The notes: generated from the sequence alone by a model not told the origin. A stretch of 64,000 nucleotides of DNA from Trogon surrucura (GCA_020746105.1 CM036624.1:29472084-29536083); one strand, 5' to 3'; shown: positions 1 through 13,878, numbered from the stretch's first letter. Translations and numbers: made by a program.

Positions 1-1040
1 CTTTTGTGGTCTTCCTCTGGTATTACATTTCTGACTGTTAAGTTTACAACAGACTTACGAATTTCAGCTTTTAAAAATATGCACTGTATACATGCACAAA
101 TTTACCAGGATGTGATAGTAACAATCTAGGCAGTTCATTCCTTCTCACAGTTGTGTATATTTGAGATAATCTGCTGTTGTAAGGAATTAGACATGTGCTC
201 ATGATGCCCGGTTTTTAGTGATAATTCCACTAAAGAGAGATATATATATATAAGTGTAACTTACATTACCTGTGGAATATTGCTTAACGTTTGCATAAAC
301 ATACATTTACTGAAGTGTACTAAGAGGCAAAACGCAACATAATCATATCATAATTGCATAATCAATTCGCTGTGATTATATTTTCTCCCTTGATGCAATT
401 TAGTAAATGGGAGTTTGGGTGAATATGAAACAGAGTTTCTTGCTTGCTGTGATTTGTTCAGTTAGTTTTTGGTAGCTTTTTTTGCTCAAAAATAGTAAGA
501 AATACCTTTTTAACTTAATTCAGTTCAGAATGTATTTCCTTAGTGACCTTTTCAGATTGAACAGGTGTTTTCATGGAGATTAGATCTGTTTCTTCTGATT
601 TAAATGTCTAGATTCTGTATAGTCTAAATTTAAACCAGAATAATATGGAAAATAATTCCTTAATCCTTTTTTTCCATAGTATTAGTTTGATTATGCGACA
701 CTTGTAACATTCCTTTACAGTAGCTAAGGGATGTAGCAAGTCTTGATGAGCAAAAAAGGTGACAAAGGAAAAGGAGTTTGAGATCTGGAAGTCACTTCTA
801 GTGTGTGCAGCTGAAACTGTTTCATATTTAGTATGGGGAAAATAAAAAGAAAATAGCTTAAATATTGGGAGTGTTAGGATAATATAAAGACACTTCTTGG
901 GTAGATTTTGTAAGTCCTACTCTAAAGCTTAGTGTAGTTTTCTTAATTGTGTGTGACATGAGTGAATGAGAAACAGCATGTGGAGTATCACTGTAACGTT
1001 GATTTATGCAGACTGTGTTGCATTTAGGACTTTGTGGTGT

Positions 1041-1094
1041 GTTTGTATAGGATAGAGCATATATTCTGTTTGTATAGGACAGAGCATATATTCT
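1041..1094. repeat. Two-copy 27-bp tandem repeat
   Basis: GTTTGTATAGGATAGAGCAT... occurs twice head to tail (1041-1067 and 1068-1094) with a single T/C difference. It looks like a recent small duplication in intron 1 with no coding role. Confidence 0.9.
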
Positions 1095-1462
1095 AGCTGT
1101 AGTTGCTGAAACAGGGATAGATGCTCTTACGTGGGCAACTAGTCAAGAGAGCTAGAACTCTGTCATCAATGTTTTTTTGCTGTTTCAATCAGATGTAATG
1201 ATGTAGAGGTGGAGGAGAGGAAGCAGTAAGAGGTGTGTAGGTCAGTAGTCCTCACAAATGCCTTATACATATAAGTTAATCAGATGCTGCACACAGAGGC
1301 CAGGGCTTTGTGTATGTCACTAGGTGTCACTGAGAAGCTCCACCACTAAAAGTAGAATTCAAAATCTGCCAGAATGTGGAGTAAATTACAAGACAGTCAT
1401 AGCTTTATAGCTCTGATTTAGTAAAAGGGGAATATAAGCTCTGTTCTGAGAAAGGTGGTGGC

Positions 1463-1479
1463 TATATATATATATATAT
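1463..1479. repeat. (TA)n microsatellite
   Basis: 17 bases of perfect TA alternation. A shorter TA run occurs at about 240-253. Confidence 0.9.
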
Positions 1480-4400
1480 GATCAATAGCAGTGCTCAGAA
1501 GGAATGGGTGAGTACTGAGAAGATGCACTCTTCATTAAGCAGGAACACACACTGCTTCTCCTCAGGCTCTTTGACAGCCTTTTGAACTTTATCAGTACTG
1601 AGACTCCCAGCCCGGGCTATGCACTGTAAAACTAAACAGTCTTGGATTCTTATCTAGCTTATGGAGAAGATGCCTAAAGGCCTGGGCCAGAGGCCTTTCT
1701 GTGGATCTACCTGTGTTTGTCCAAGTCCTGCTGCTGCCCAACTGGAGGTTGCTGCCCTCACTGTTTTGCTGAAAAAAATCCCCAAGGATTACGTGCGTGC
1801 TTACTCATCTGCTTTAGGCTGCTTGTTTAAACACGTAATAAAGACTGATATTACCTAACTCACCTGACCTTTTGTGAAATTGTTTTAGGAGAGCTCATGT
1901 AATCCTTGGACTTGATTTTTCCAAAGAAAAGGGAGTAATGGCTGATGGAGGTCAGCGATCAAGAACTGTAAGGTACAGGATTTTTTAGGTCGGCCTCAGT
2001 CTGTGTCCTGAGGAAAAGAACCCTAAGAAATTTCTGTAGAAACAACTATTTCCATATTAGGATTGTGCAGATAGAACTTGATGATTTCCTTAATTAGATA
2101 GGAGTTAAGTTACGTGATTTCTGAAGCCTAAAATTGTTTTCACTTCAGTGAGTCAGTAGGTGCTGGCCTACATGTTTAATAGACAAAGGCGTAGCACTTC
2201 TTTATAAAACAGGAGTCTTTTGTTTGTGAATTTTGGCTCTTTATATAAGCAATATTTATGACAACAGCAAATTGATGATTTTGTTTGTTTTCAGCAAACA
2301 CATCAAGCATCAGTCTCTGCTTTGGTAGTGATGGACAAAGTGAACTGGTTTTACAAGCAAAAGTGTTTGACTATTTTACAGAGTATTCATACAGATATCT
2401 TAAAGCACTTTTGGTGTTATTATGAACACTTCTTTGCACAGGATATGTGACTATCTCCATCATACAAGAATTTAAAAAAAAATAGTGCCCCCTGAAAAAA
2501 TGAAAAAGCAAGCCCCAGAAACGTAAGATTACTGATAGCAAATCATTTTAAATGTGACTAGTCCTGTACAAGTGAGTGGACATACTCACTCATGTGCTTA
2601 ATTATCTTGTTGAACTGGAAACTGAGCTATTAGCATTATCTACAACCACTACAGGATTAGATGTTTATCTCACATACAGAGGTCCAAGAATTAAACTCCT
2701 GGGGCATATTGTTGGTGAATGTGCTGTCTAACTGGGCTCTCCTCCCTTTCTGGAACACTGAGCAGAGCTTTTTTCCATTTAGGATAAGTAAGTGTAGCTT
2801 GCAAAATTGCTTTAGCTGTATGTTACTGGTTTAGAATTTCTAATTTTAGGAAGTAATGCTACAAACATCCTGAAACACACGAGTTTGCTTACTTTTCCAT
2901 TAACATGTTTGTAATTTGCCATGAAATAGCTGTTAAGTTTTGGTAATGCTTCTTCCCGAAAGCTGAATCATATTACGCTGAAATATTTAAAGTCTTGGAA
3001 AATTGTGTGTGTTTGGTTTTTTATTTGTTGGGGTTTTTGGTTTTTGTTTGGCTTTTTAAAATTAGATTATTTAAGACATCTCAACTGTTGTAATATTCTG
3101 TTTATCTCAGATATCCCATGAGTTATATTAAATATTACACTGAGGGGGATGAGGCTTTGAAAGGAATGTTGCTCTTCTGAAAGGTAGTCTAGAATCCAGA
3201 CATATTATTTATTCATTCCTCAATGTTCTAGATGTCTTAGGGATATACTTTGACATGCATTATTTCTGGCAGCATTGCTGACTTAGGCATACTCACTCCT
3301 TCCCTTGCTGCTTGTTCCAAATTCTGTATAATCTGTGGGACACAGAGGTAAACTGAACTAGAGGCTTAGTTTACCGTAGAAAGAAATAGTACTGGGGGAC
3401 ATAAAGACAGAAAGAACAGTGCAGAATGTGGCTATTGCTTAAATATCTGCATATTGTTGTTATTTTTTTTCGCCTTCTCTCAGTTATTTCTCTGAAAATA
3501 GACACTTAAATAGGTTAGGTATGTCTGTAAGATTAGACAACCCTTCACCATGATGTACAATTGCACTATTAGTGAAAACATGATTGAAGGTGTGTTTTAT
3601 CCCATTGTATACAAGCTCTTATGAAGAATGAAGAATGGCAGATAAAGGGGACAGAAAAGATTGATGTTTATGTCTTGGTATGTTGGAAGTGACTGAAATC
3701 AAGACTTCCTAAGAGAGATGCAAGATTGCAGTTCAGGACTCAGAAACCGAGTCTTAATTGTTCGACTACATTCTCACTTCCACATTAGATGTAGGTTATT
3801 CTGTAGTCTCTGCTCATGGAATTTGGGATGATTTCATATATTTTTCTGCATTATCACAGATATCTGCATCTTCTCTGGTAACTGTTTCTTAGCAAGTCAG
3901 TAGATACGTTCTACTAATACTTTCTTCTCACATGCTCATTGAACATTCTTTGTCTTCCCAATATCTAAACAAGACAAGGAGCCAGAAAGCTAGCACTTCA
4001 GTTTCACTAAAGACAGTGATGGTTTGGGAAGAAGGTGCAGAGGCTTTAGAAATTAGCTGGATTGTTAATTACAATTTTGTTGGAAGGCATAAGGCCTTCA
4101 GTTATGAATTGCAATCCAAGTTGTGAGAGATTTACTGCTTGTTCTTTGGATAGCCTGGGTAGCCAGGAAAATATATTTGTCTCCAGCTGGCCAAGTGATT
4201 ACAGCTTTTCTTTGAGGATTTGAATGAAACTGCAGGCATCCATCTTTGTCATCTTTGGGCTTGATTACTGTAGCACACATTTTCTTTATGTACTTTCTGT
4301 GTGACATTTTGCTCTAATCAGCATTTCCAAGTGAAACTGCTTGTAATTGGGCTTGCTAGCCTAGCGTGCTCTTATTTTGCGTTATTTACAAGTTTACTCT

Positions 4401-7335
4401 TGGAATTGCTTAGTATTTGATTATCTGACACTTCATATACCCAAAGACTGACTTTACAGGGCATATATTGATTTGTATCTGAACACACTAGAAACCTGGT
4501 CAATTACGACCATTCTGGTTTTCATGAGAGTCTGAATCTTGCTGTTTCCAAGTCTTGATATATTAATCTGAGTTGTTTATGTGGATCAGTATTTTTTAGC
4601 GTCCTTGATTACCAAGATCCTTTCCGTCTTACATTTTTCTAGCTTGAACAGATTTTTCATAATTCTTGGATTTTGTGTCGTGCAACTTGTATTGTCTCTT
4701 GCAGTTACTTATGATTAGAATGGTACCATTTTTAAGCCTCTGAAAATATTTGAAGTTCTGCACTTATTTATTAGTAAGGCTTCAGTCTTAGAGCAGTAAA
4801 AGTAGAAGAGTATAGGGACTGTATCTGGTATTTGCAGCTGCTGAAAATGGTATTCATGGATTCTTTATGCATATTTGATTTCACACACCCTCCAGACCCT
4901 CAAACCAGACATCAGTCTTTAAGATTTAAAACTTCCTAAGGCCTGTGAATACTGACTGCCATTAAAAGAAGAAAACAGCCAGTTTAACTGTTGATACTTT
5001 GAATAGTACTTTCTTACATACATAACCTGAAATACCTTTAGAGATATAGCACCTCAAAAGGAAATGCAACAGTATAAAGTGTCTGAGGAAATAAATGAAT
5101 AGCTTGCCAAATAGTCTGCTTTATTTATGGCGTGACAGCTTGCTTGTGCAGTTGGACATACAGACTTAGACAAGCGTATTTGAGAAGGTACTTAAGAAAT
5201 ATTTCTCAGCACTAGCTCTGTAGAAAGCCCATTGACCTGTAAAAGTATGCTGCCGAGTGCTGTATCTTCATCTGGATAGTAAGTGTGTTTTGTTATTCAT
5301 TACAGGTGCTAGTGATCCTGAAGATGTTCTAATGCCTACGGTACTTAGCTCAGGTTTTCCTCTGCACTTACAATCAAATGTTACTCTGTTTTCATCTGAT
5401 TTAGTATAGTGATAGCAAAGAATGGCCCTCAACATTTGATCACAGGAATAAAGATTCTGGGAATAGCCTGATGCAAATAGTGTCTGTGTTTGTAGGATAA
5501 CGCTTTTGTTTTAATTGTCACCTTTAATATATTGATAATGGGAATGTCTCTGACCTCAGAACGTTTTACTTCTCTTGGAGGAAGCTTGCTGAATTTTTGT
5601 AATTATTTCTCTGCATTGCTTTCAGATACCACATTAGTGACTATTGGATTTAGTATCATATGAACTGATTCACTCAGTCTCCGGTAAAAGAACTCTGAAA
5701 TAAGTCCCCCATCCCAGCTTGTTACACGGGAATATCTCTGATGCATCTGTTGGTAAAAGACTATATGACATGAAGGAAACAAAACAACTCTTGAAGTAAT
5801 TGAAATTATCAGGGTGGAGGGGGGAAGGAAAATGAGGAAGAGTGAAACAACTCTAATTTATGGCTATAAATACCGTCTTACTGCAATGTTGAACAGGACA
5901 TCCCTGGTAGGTGACTGCTTGGTCACTGACTAAGTGCTTGGGTTTGAACATATTTATGAAGCAGATACTCAGGATATTTGCTGCAAATAGGTGGGTAGCC
6001 TATTACCTCTGACTCCTGTTGCAACTTTCTCTCATTGTTTTCTGTGACTTAAACTCTAGAATTCTTTTCAGTGTAAGAGTTAGAATGTCAACTTTTCCTG
6101 CTGACACGTTCACAATTTATTTGCATAGGAAAAAGGGCAAAAGAATTAAAGTTCTTTTAAAACTGTATTATAGAATAGAAATGGAAATATTTACCCTTGT
6201 TTCCATTCATGTGAGGGAAGAAGAGATGAATACATTCAGATCGTATTTCACATGAAGTAAAACTTAATCGAGTTTTGGATTATAAAGGTAAATTAGATGG
6301 CTATCTTTCTTGCACAAAATAAGATCAGAAGAGAGACCTTTTGTTTTGCTATGAATTTTGATGAAATTCCAGAACACATTGACAGGCTCTTCAGGGCATC
6401 AATAGGGCTGCACTAAAATGCTTGCTGTTTTCCTTGGGGTATGTTCCATTACTTTAATATGTACAGCAAACTAGTCATAACAATATTTTCTTGTGAGAAC
6501 AGTGGTGAGTTAAGGCCTGGTTTTTACATTGGCAGTACCAGCTCAACTTCTTTTTGCTGCCAGTAAAATTCAACACAGTTTATAGCAATATTCCCAACTA
6601 TATTAGTTGTGCTGGTTTGTTGGTATCGTGTGCTATAAATACTATTAAATCCTTAATTACAAAAATAACGTAAATAATGCAGCTGTAATATTTAGAAGTC
6701 AACTGGGGCTGGTGTGCATAGACAGAGGCTGCTTGCTGATTGATGGCATCCATGGCAGCAAGGATGGATTTGTTTTAAACAATGAATGGATAGTTATATG
6801 CAGACTGCCGGTATAGAAGGTAATTCTCAGGTAGATAAATTATAGTTCTTGATCGCATGGATTGGGTCTGTTGTGGGACTGATTCCTATTTTTAGATGTT
6901 TTTTAACAGGATTGTGGAAAAACATGAAAATAGGGAAATCTATCATAAACTATTACATTTCTCTAAATATTGGGATAGTAAGAGAATATCTACTTTTGGA
7001 TATCTACTTTGGGGCATGTAGTTTCAAAACTGATTTAGATTAATACTTGAGTACTTCGAGCACTAATTTTTTGAGGTAGCTGTACAAATTACACAACTCT
7101 TCAGGCAGTGAAGTGAATGTAGAAGCTGAGAATAGGTGGAGCTGGTTATAGTCTTGAGTTCTATCTATGTGGTCAGTGTTAGAAGCGTATTACAATTTTT
7201 CTGACATCTCTTAATTCAGTTTTTAATTCTGTGGAGGGTGAATGTACAATGTTATATAAGTGTTTGGGTTTTTTTAACGAATCTAAGGCTAAATGTTTAG
7301 AATACGAGTTTACCCAATGCCTCCAAGAGAAAGAA

Positions 7336-7374
7336 ATCACAATGTATATTGTGATATATATATAGATCTATATA
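7336..7374. repeat. Hairpin followed by a 16-bp palindrome
   Basis: ATCACAAT-GTAT-ATTGTGAT (7336-7355) is a perfect 8-bp inverted repeat. The perfect palindrome TATATAGATCTATATA (7359-7374) follows and directly abuts the CR1-tailed fragment at 7375. Function unknown; it could be a fragile insertion site or a decayed tail. Confidence 0.7.
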
Positions 7375-7479
7375 ATCATCATAGAATGGCCTAGGCTGGA
7401 AGGGACCTTAGAGATCATCTAATCCAACCTCCCTGTCATGGGCAGGGACGCTTCTCAACTAGATCAGGCAACACATGGG
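7375..7479 (-). mobile_element. CR1-tailed SINE fragment lacking its tRNA head (or parental CR1 3' end)
   Basis: Read on the minus strand it matches the tail of the element at 14326-14510 almost base for base. It starts with the ATGTGTTGCCTG segment that follows the tRNA-like head, runs through the inverted pair CCCTGCCCATGACAGGG and the GGTTGGATTAGATGATCTCTAAGGTCCCTTCC block, and ends in CCATTCTATGAT. The homology stops within a few bases of the tRNA/tail border. It is therefore either a SINE truncated at that point or a copy of the donor CR1. It lies beside an AT-rich palindrome. Confidence 0.85.
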
Positions 7480-9590
7480 AATAACATGATAATAATATGG
7501 GTCATGGAAAGTGCAAGATGCAAAGAATCATTTTTATCTTTAAAAGTACAAAGAAGCGATTGAAGTATTTTTAAGATCAGTTCTAACACTGAGTATCAAA
7601 GGAGAAAAACAAAGCAGTACTGGGCTCAGTCTAACAAGTGGGATGCAAAAGTAGCTGCCATCCACCAAGCAAGCTGAGGGACGTAGCATTGCACTGTGTC
7701 TGTTTCTGAGGCTCACGCTGCTGACATTCTCCTTTGCAATTTCGTCATGACTTTCAGTTAACAGGGGTTTCTTTTAGGGAAATAAAGCTCCCTTTTGAAC
7801 AAGCTAAATAAATATTGCGTACAAATGTACTATCAAAGAGAAGGATGCCTTTTTCCCAGATACTCGTCGCTAATGGTGATATACTCCCTGATTAAGAATC
7901 TCTTGGAAAAATTATTCTACAGTTAATACTTGCAGGGTGGGAACATGTATCTTGAATGAATCTGACAGAAGTTCTTCCAGCTAGCTTTCCAACAGCTCCA
8001 CCACCTTACTGAATCATTACTGGTAAAGAGCACCCTTACCTGGTACCAGACCTTGCTACAGCAGTAACTGTGAAGCTTGCAAGTCTCAAGGGACACGCAG
8101 AAAAATACATCCAAGTACACACATTTTGTGTGTGCACAATTGCAATTTTGTGTTTTATTTAGTCTGATACTCTTTCCACATAGAAACCATGCTGGTGGAA
8201 CTAAAGTAAGAGGACAAATTCTCTAATAATTGATGGATAAACATCTGATTGCAATGTGCTACTGAATCCCTGATGTCTTGGGCCTTATTCTCAGGGAAAA
8301 CTACAACATGTTTAGGAAAGAGAAGTCCAAGAACTAAAATTTGGTTGAATAAGCCTTGTACCTGATAGAGACGCTGGTTTTTATGACTTTTTTCCCCCCT
8401 ACTAACGGCTTACTAACAGGTATGCAGCAATCTTTCTGTCTCTTTGTACAGGTGCTAGCAACTTGGTCTCCTGCTGATAAACTCCTAGAATGCCAACTAT
8501 CGTTTTTCTCTCAAGGGACTTAATTACTATAGTTAAGTTTAAGCACAATTCTCTAAAGCTGTAATGAGTTTGAAAGGTGTCGCTTCTTGTCAGACCTGAC
8601 ACTCAAGGGACTGAACACTTTCTCACCTGTTTGTTAGATTGTTTTTATTTTTTTTGGCTTGTGTTGTTGGTGGTTTTTAGTATGTAATTTTGTGTAATTT
8701 TAAGTGCACCAGAGAAATAAGTAGGGAAAGGTAAACTTTTGATGACAGGTGGGGTTTTTTTTCTAATGGTTGTGTGAAGCCTATTATCATCCTCAAAGGA
8801 TGACAGTGATTTTGGTAAGATATTACACTTCATGGAATAATGTAATTGAATTATCTGCACTGAGTGTCAGCTTCATTGCTTTCTTGACTCTCCACACAAT
8901 GTAAGATTGAAACCTAGCACAATATGTCCCCTTAATCTGGCTATTTCAGTGTCAAGTGCCATAACATATAATTTTATGCATACTAAAGAACTGCCTTAGT
9001 AGCAAAACGGAACATAAGGTGATACTGCAACAAAGTAAATCCTTTCTAGCTATTTGGCAAAACATTCTGTTGCAGAAGTAGAAAATAAATTCTGCATTCT
9101 GGTGTGTAGCTGAAGATTTTCTTCTGAGAAATGAACTCGAGTAAGATTTCAAGATGCCTTTCTTGAAATATCAGCTGCTCTTTTGGATCATTCAGGGCTA
9201 CAGAGAACTATAACAAGTCAAATTGATACTATGATTAAGGTCTGATCCCAGGATTTATGTAGTCTAGCTTTAAATTCTGGTGTCTGTGTGCGTGTGTGCA
9301 CAAATGGCTTCTTTGTGCTGTGCTTCCTTGTTTATGAAATGGAAAGATACGTCTTCAAGTCTCAAAGGAGTTTGGAGAGATTAAATCCATAAATTCTGGA
9401 GACATGCAGGTTTCATGGGAGATCTGGCCATTGTGGTCCTTCCAGAAACTCCTAAGATGCAAGAAAGCACCACCCTGCACTAAAATGCTCTAGACACAAT
9501 GGTCAAGTTAAGGACCACTGTGTACTAGTTAGGTTCTTTGCAGAAATATTTCCCTTTTTTGTCTACTTCTACTTTTGTCTACTTGTCTAC

Positions 9591-9650
9591 TTTTTTTTTT
9601 TTTTTTTTTTTTTGCACAGAAGATCCTTTATTTTAGGGAGTATACCAGCT
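9591..9650 (-). pseudogene. Possible 3' end of a retroposed or antisense transcript (AATAAA plus A23)
   Basis: On the minus strand AATAAA (9627-9632) is followed 13 nt later by 23 uninterrupted A residues, the arrangement of a cDNA copy of a polyadenylated RNA. The presumed body would extend towards 10320, where the DNA has more CpG than its surroundings and a 103-codon minus-strand frame (10007-10318) ends about 390 nt before the tail. I do not recognise its protein. CR1 machinery rarely makes poly(A) retrocopies, so this would be unusual in a bird. A chance T-run next to TTTATT is the alternative. Confidence 0.35.
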
Positions 9651-11280
9651 TGGGATCAAATACCTATGCAATGAAATTTTCTCAGCATCATCTGCATTAT
9701 TCTTTCTCACAACTTCTATGAATCGGTCCCTTTTCAACGTTAAAACCACCGTGCTCGCTAGGAATTTAAGCTTTGAGGCCAGTATTCATTTAGTAATAAT
9801 TGCACTCATTTCTAAATTTGGTAATTACGCTGTGGTGGGTTGTTTTCCGCTCACCAGAAGTGCAAAAGAGGAAATGAGAGCAGATTCCGGGGAGGAAAGA
9901 GCAGCTCCATTGCAACATTCCAGCTGTCAGTGGTACTCCAGAGGCAGAAAAAAAATCACTGTAGATTTGGAGACTTGGTTTTAGGAACAGATTTGGGCAC
10001 TGTGAGCTAGCAGAAACTCAGATAGGCATTAGTTTTGCAAGGAGTAAAGTTCTTGGCAGGTACGTTCCCTCTCTCGGTTGTGGAATCTAGGAGGGCAGGT
10101 GGAGGAGGCAGCAGCAAAGGAATCGCTGCTGTACGATGATCGGCCAGATGAAACCTTAGTGCCATCCTTGTGGTGCTGCTTTTAAAAGCGTCTGTGTACG
10201 TGACGTGGTAAATGGCTTCTCTGACAATACCTGTGAAGATTTTTACAAGAAAAAACTTCAAACCAGAAACTGTATTCATTTTTCTGTTACTTTGACATGC
10301 TTTTCCTGTGACTGGCATTTTCTACTCTTCATTTAATCTTCATTTAAAGCTATGAAAAAGCACATTGTCTGTTTAATATTTATAAACTTTTTCACTAATT
10401 TTGATTTCCATTTTCCACTGCAGTGTAAACATCGGACTAAACTTCTGTGTAACTGTAGCAGTAGTAGTTGTATTGTTTATTGCACAAAAATTGTAAATAT
10501 GCAGAAGTTTTAATCAAAATAAGTTTTTGACTAAATTAATAGCACTTCTGGGGAAGAGCCAAAAAAAATCTAATATGTTGTTTCAGAAAATGTAAATCAG
10601 ACCATCACCACTCATGAAACTTTATGTAGCAGTATATTAAAGTTGGGCTCAAAATGCAAGTGTTCCCATCATTTCATCCCACATTAAGCTTCAGAACTAT
10701 GTGTATTTATTGTCGTAGGAATTTAATTGTGTTAATGTACTGCCTGACTCCTAATGAATAATTTGCGGAAGAAGTGGACTGACACTTTCTCAGCATATTG
10801 TGTTTGCATCTTAATGAACGTTTTCTGCTTGGTCATGATCAAAATAGGAATACATTTACATAATATTAATCAAGCACTTGTTCTTAGCATTTGGAAAAGG
10901 GCAGGACTTAAAATTTTTAGTGTGTGCATGTGTAACAAATTTAACAACTAGTTCAAACTAGAAGTTGCTGTCACAGCGAAAACTGGTATTAACTATCCAT
11001 TCTACAAGCTCGGTGTTAAATGTTCTTTTAAGTTGTTTATAGATTGATACTTTATAACTCATTCCTGTTGCTTGCTCTCTAGGCATAAATATTATCAGAC
11101 ATTTCCCTAATCTTTCTTACCATATTTAATTTGCTTGATCGCTTTCCATTTTTAGCTATTCATGTAGTGGTAATTCTTTTCTGCTACTTTGGTATCGCTT
11201 CATCTTTCAGACCAGAGAATACCAAGTGCTTGTAAATATCTTTAAACATTTTTATCACAGAACCTAAAGGAGACAATCTT

Positions 11281-11321
11281 TTGTTTTTTCCTTTTTTTTT
11301 CCCCCCCCTTCTCTTTCTCCA
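11281..11321. repeat. Polypyrimidine tract
   Basis: About 40 bases that are almost all T and C, including T9 and C8 runs. Low complexity in intron 1. Confidence 0.85.
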
Positions 11322-12525
11322 ATGTTAAAGTGGAAATGTAATCAGCTTAAAGTTTAAGAGAAAGAAAGAAATAGAGAGTTAGAAATAGTTATTTTTGGGC
11401 AAGATACTGCATGTTCTCATTTGTTTGCTTCTTCTGTTCCTGGTAAAAGCATTTTGTGTAAAAAATTATCTACGTAGCGTAAGAAAATAATTTGTGATAC
11501 TTCAGTTGGAAAAGAAAATGGTAGGCACAGACAGCCTTGTTTTGACTATGTAGTTTGAGTTTTTTTGCCTCCTTTTGATTTTTGTGGTGGGTTGGTTTGG
11601 GTTTTTTTGCCTTCTATTCCAAGAGTGTCGTGTGTTCAATTGTTTTATAAGCTGACAATCCCAAAGTTAGCATTCACCTTTCTGGAATAGGAGGAAAGAA
11701 GCTTCTTCCAGGGGAACGTTTTAAGAAATGTGTGTTGTCTCCCATTGTGAGAATAGAATCTTTTGGGTAAAAGGTGATGTGGGAGCACACTGGAAGTAAA
11801 ATGGAAAAACGTGAAGGATGAGAATAGGGGGGAAAAAAAAGTGAGGCAAAAAAAGAGAGACCACTTTGCTTTCTTCAGTACTCTGTTTAAAAAAAGCAAA
11901 GCATTCGGTGCATGTCTTTCCCCCTGCTCCAGTCTTTCAGAAACAGCTAAAATGTGTTTTTCTCGTTTTTCAGTGGCAAACAAAGCAAAGCTACAGGGAC
12001 TTGTATCTTTCAGGCATATTGTAAGAATTGGATTATGAGGGAAATGATCAGTACAAATGCACTGTGTAATCTCTTGGATTCCTGGATGGTGTTCAGCAAG
12101 TCATTTGAAGCAGAGGGTTGTGTTGTTTGTACTTCTGACAGCATCTTTCATCCATTAGTGCTAATTGTGCCTGTAATGATTCTTTGGGGCCAGCTTTGAA
12201 ATTTCAGTGCAGCTCCAATATGACTAGAATCAGGTGTCAGTTAATGTAGCGGTCCAACTGCAGACTATGTGAAGCAATTGTCTCTAATCTTGGTTCTCAC
12301 AGGTAGAAGCTACTGTTTTCTACCACCTTCTCACTGAGATAAATCATTCATTATCAGTGTTAAAACACAGAGCTTCAGCCTGTACCTTTTACTCTGTAGT
12401 AAGCTCATATAACTTCTTTTCTTTTGGAAAAACTAGCATGTCGGTGTACAGCAGCAGGTAAAAAAAGAGTAGGTGATACTGGTAATAGCAAGACAAAGAC
12501 AATTTGCTTTCCCTTGATAATATGC

Positions 12526-12553
12526 ATATATATATATATATACACACACATAT
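12526..12553. repeat. Compound (AT)n(AC)n microsatellite
   Basis: An uninterrupted AT run passes directly into ACACACAC and then ATATG, in intron 1. Likely length-polymorphic. Confidence 0.9.
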
Positions 12554-13878
12554 GTATGCTTTATTCTTGTGAGTTGTTTGTGTAGAGTGCATGGATTTAC
12601 TGAGTAGACTGCAAATATTCTTTTGATTGCCTTTATGCAGAATAAACAGCAATGTAGCTTTTGCCGGCCCAAACCTTTTTTTTTAAAGTGTGAATGGCTC
12701 TGATAGTTCCTCAGTGCCAGGCAGTTGTGAGAAAATGCCTTTGTCAGAACTTCCTCTTCACCCCTAGCATTGCTTCCCAGGTGCAGCACAAATCTGAAGA
12801 GGTTCAAACTGAGAATCATTCTTTGGTCCTGGTAGAAGAATTTTGCTGCATTGAAAAAGTGCACCTGCCCTCGGTTTCCCTCAGCTCCCTGCTGTGTCTT
12901 CATTGACAGTTATGGCCCTTGTTAATGGTTTCCCACAGGGGCTTGAGCCACCGATGGCGGTGGGTTAATGGCAGGAGGCTGAGATGGGAGGTAGGGCTGA
13001 GGAGGAGCAGACACGTGGCCCATTCTTCATTCCTGGCATGGAACAGTCCTTCCTAGCCTCTACTCTGTCAGTTTGAGCTCTTTTGCACAATAACTGAGAG
13101 TCCAAAGGAGCTGACAAATGTTGCCCTGACACCTGGAATTTTAGGAAAGCCAAACAAGAGCATGTGATGCCTGCCATCACCTTTTACTGCAAATACTTCG
13201 ATAGAATCTGACATTCTGGTAGTAAACCACAAGTTTAGTGACGAGCCTTGTAAAAACAATTGCTGGTTTTGATTTTACAGAGAGTTTGACTGGTTTACGA
13301 AGTTAACATAGTAGCTGAAGTTGCATAATGAGAATATGATGGTGTGTGGTGTGAAGATTTTGTTTTTAGAGGATTTTGGAGGAACTGCAGTGGTTTGATA
13401 GTCCAGGTTCCTTCTGAAAGGAAATGAATTAGCAAGTCACTCTTGTGAGCCTTTGAAGGGTCTGAGTAATCTCTGAATTCATTCAGTGCTGGGAAGAGCA
13501 TTGGAAGCTGATGATGCATAATAGCTGCTTCCAAAATAGATATTGACGGTGGACTCTCCTTGTGAGAGAAGGAAGAGTGATTGAGTATTTTCTCTTTGAA
13601 ATCAGAAATCTAGTGTCTTTAACTCATTCTTTCAAATATGCATGAGCGCTGTTGAATTTTTTTTTACTGGCAAAATTTTTTTCCACTCAGAGGAAGTTCT
13701 GATTTTTGTGTCGTTAGATATTCCACTGGGTCTCTGTGCTTCAAGGATGGAGAAATTGATCCCTTAGCATCAGTTTCATTTGCATAAGTGTGCTATATCT
13801 GTGCTGCGTAATTATAGACCACAAGCATGAGCAGCAGAATATTACATGTCTGGATCTTGAAAAATACTGTTCATGTGA

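Noticed and set aside
10007..10318. Minus-strand frame with a VREAIYHVTYTDAF segment slightly like the histone H4 VIRDAVTYTEHAK region
   Set aside because: Only a few residues agree, the spacing is wrong, and no other part of H4 can be found in any frame on either side. Treated as coincidence.
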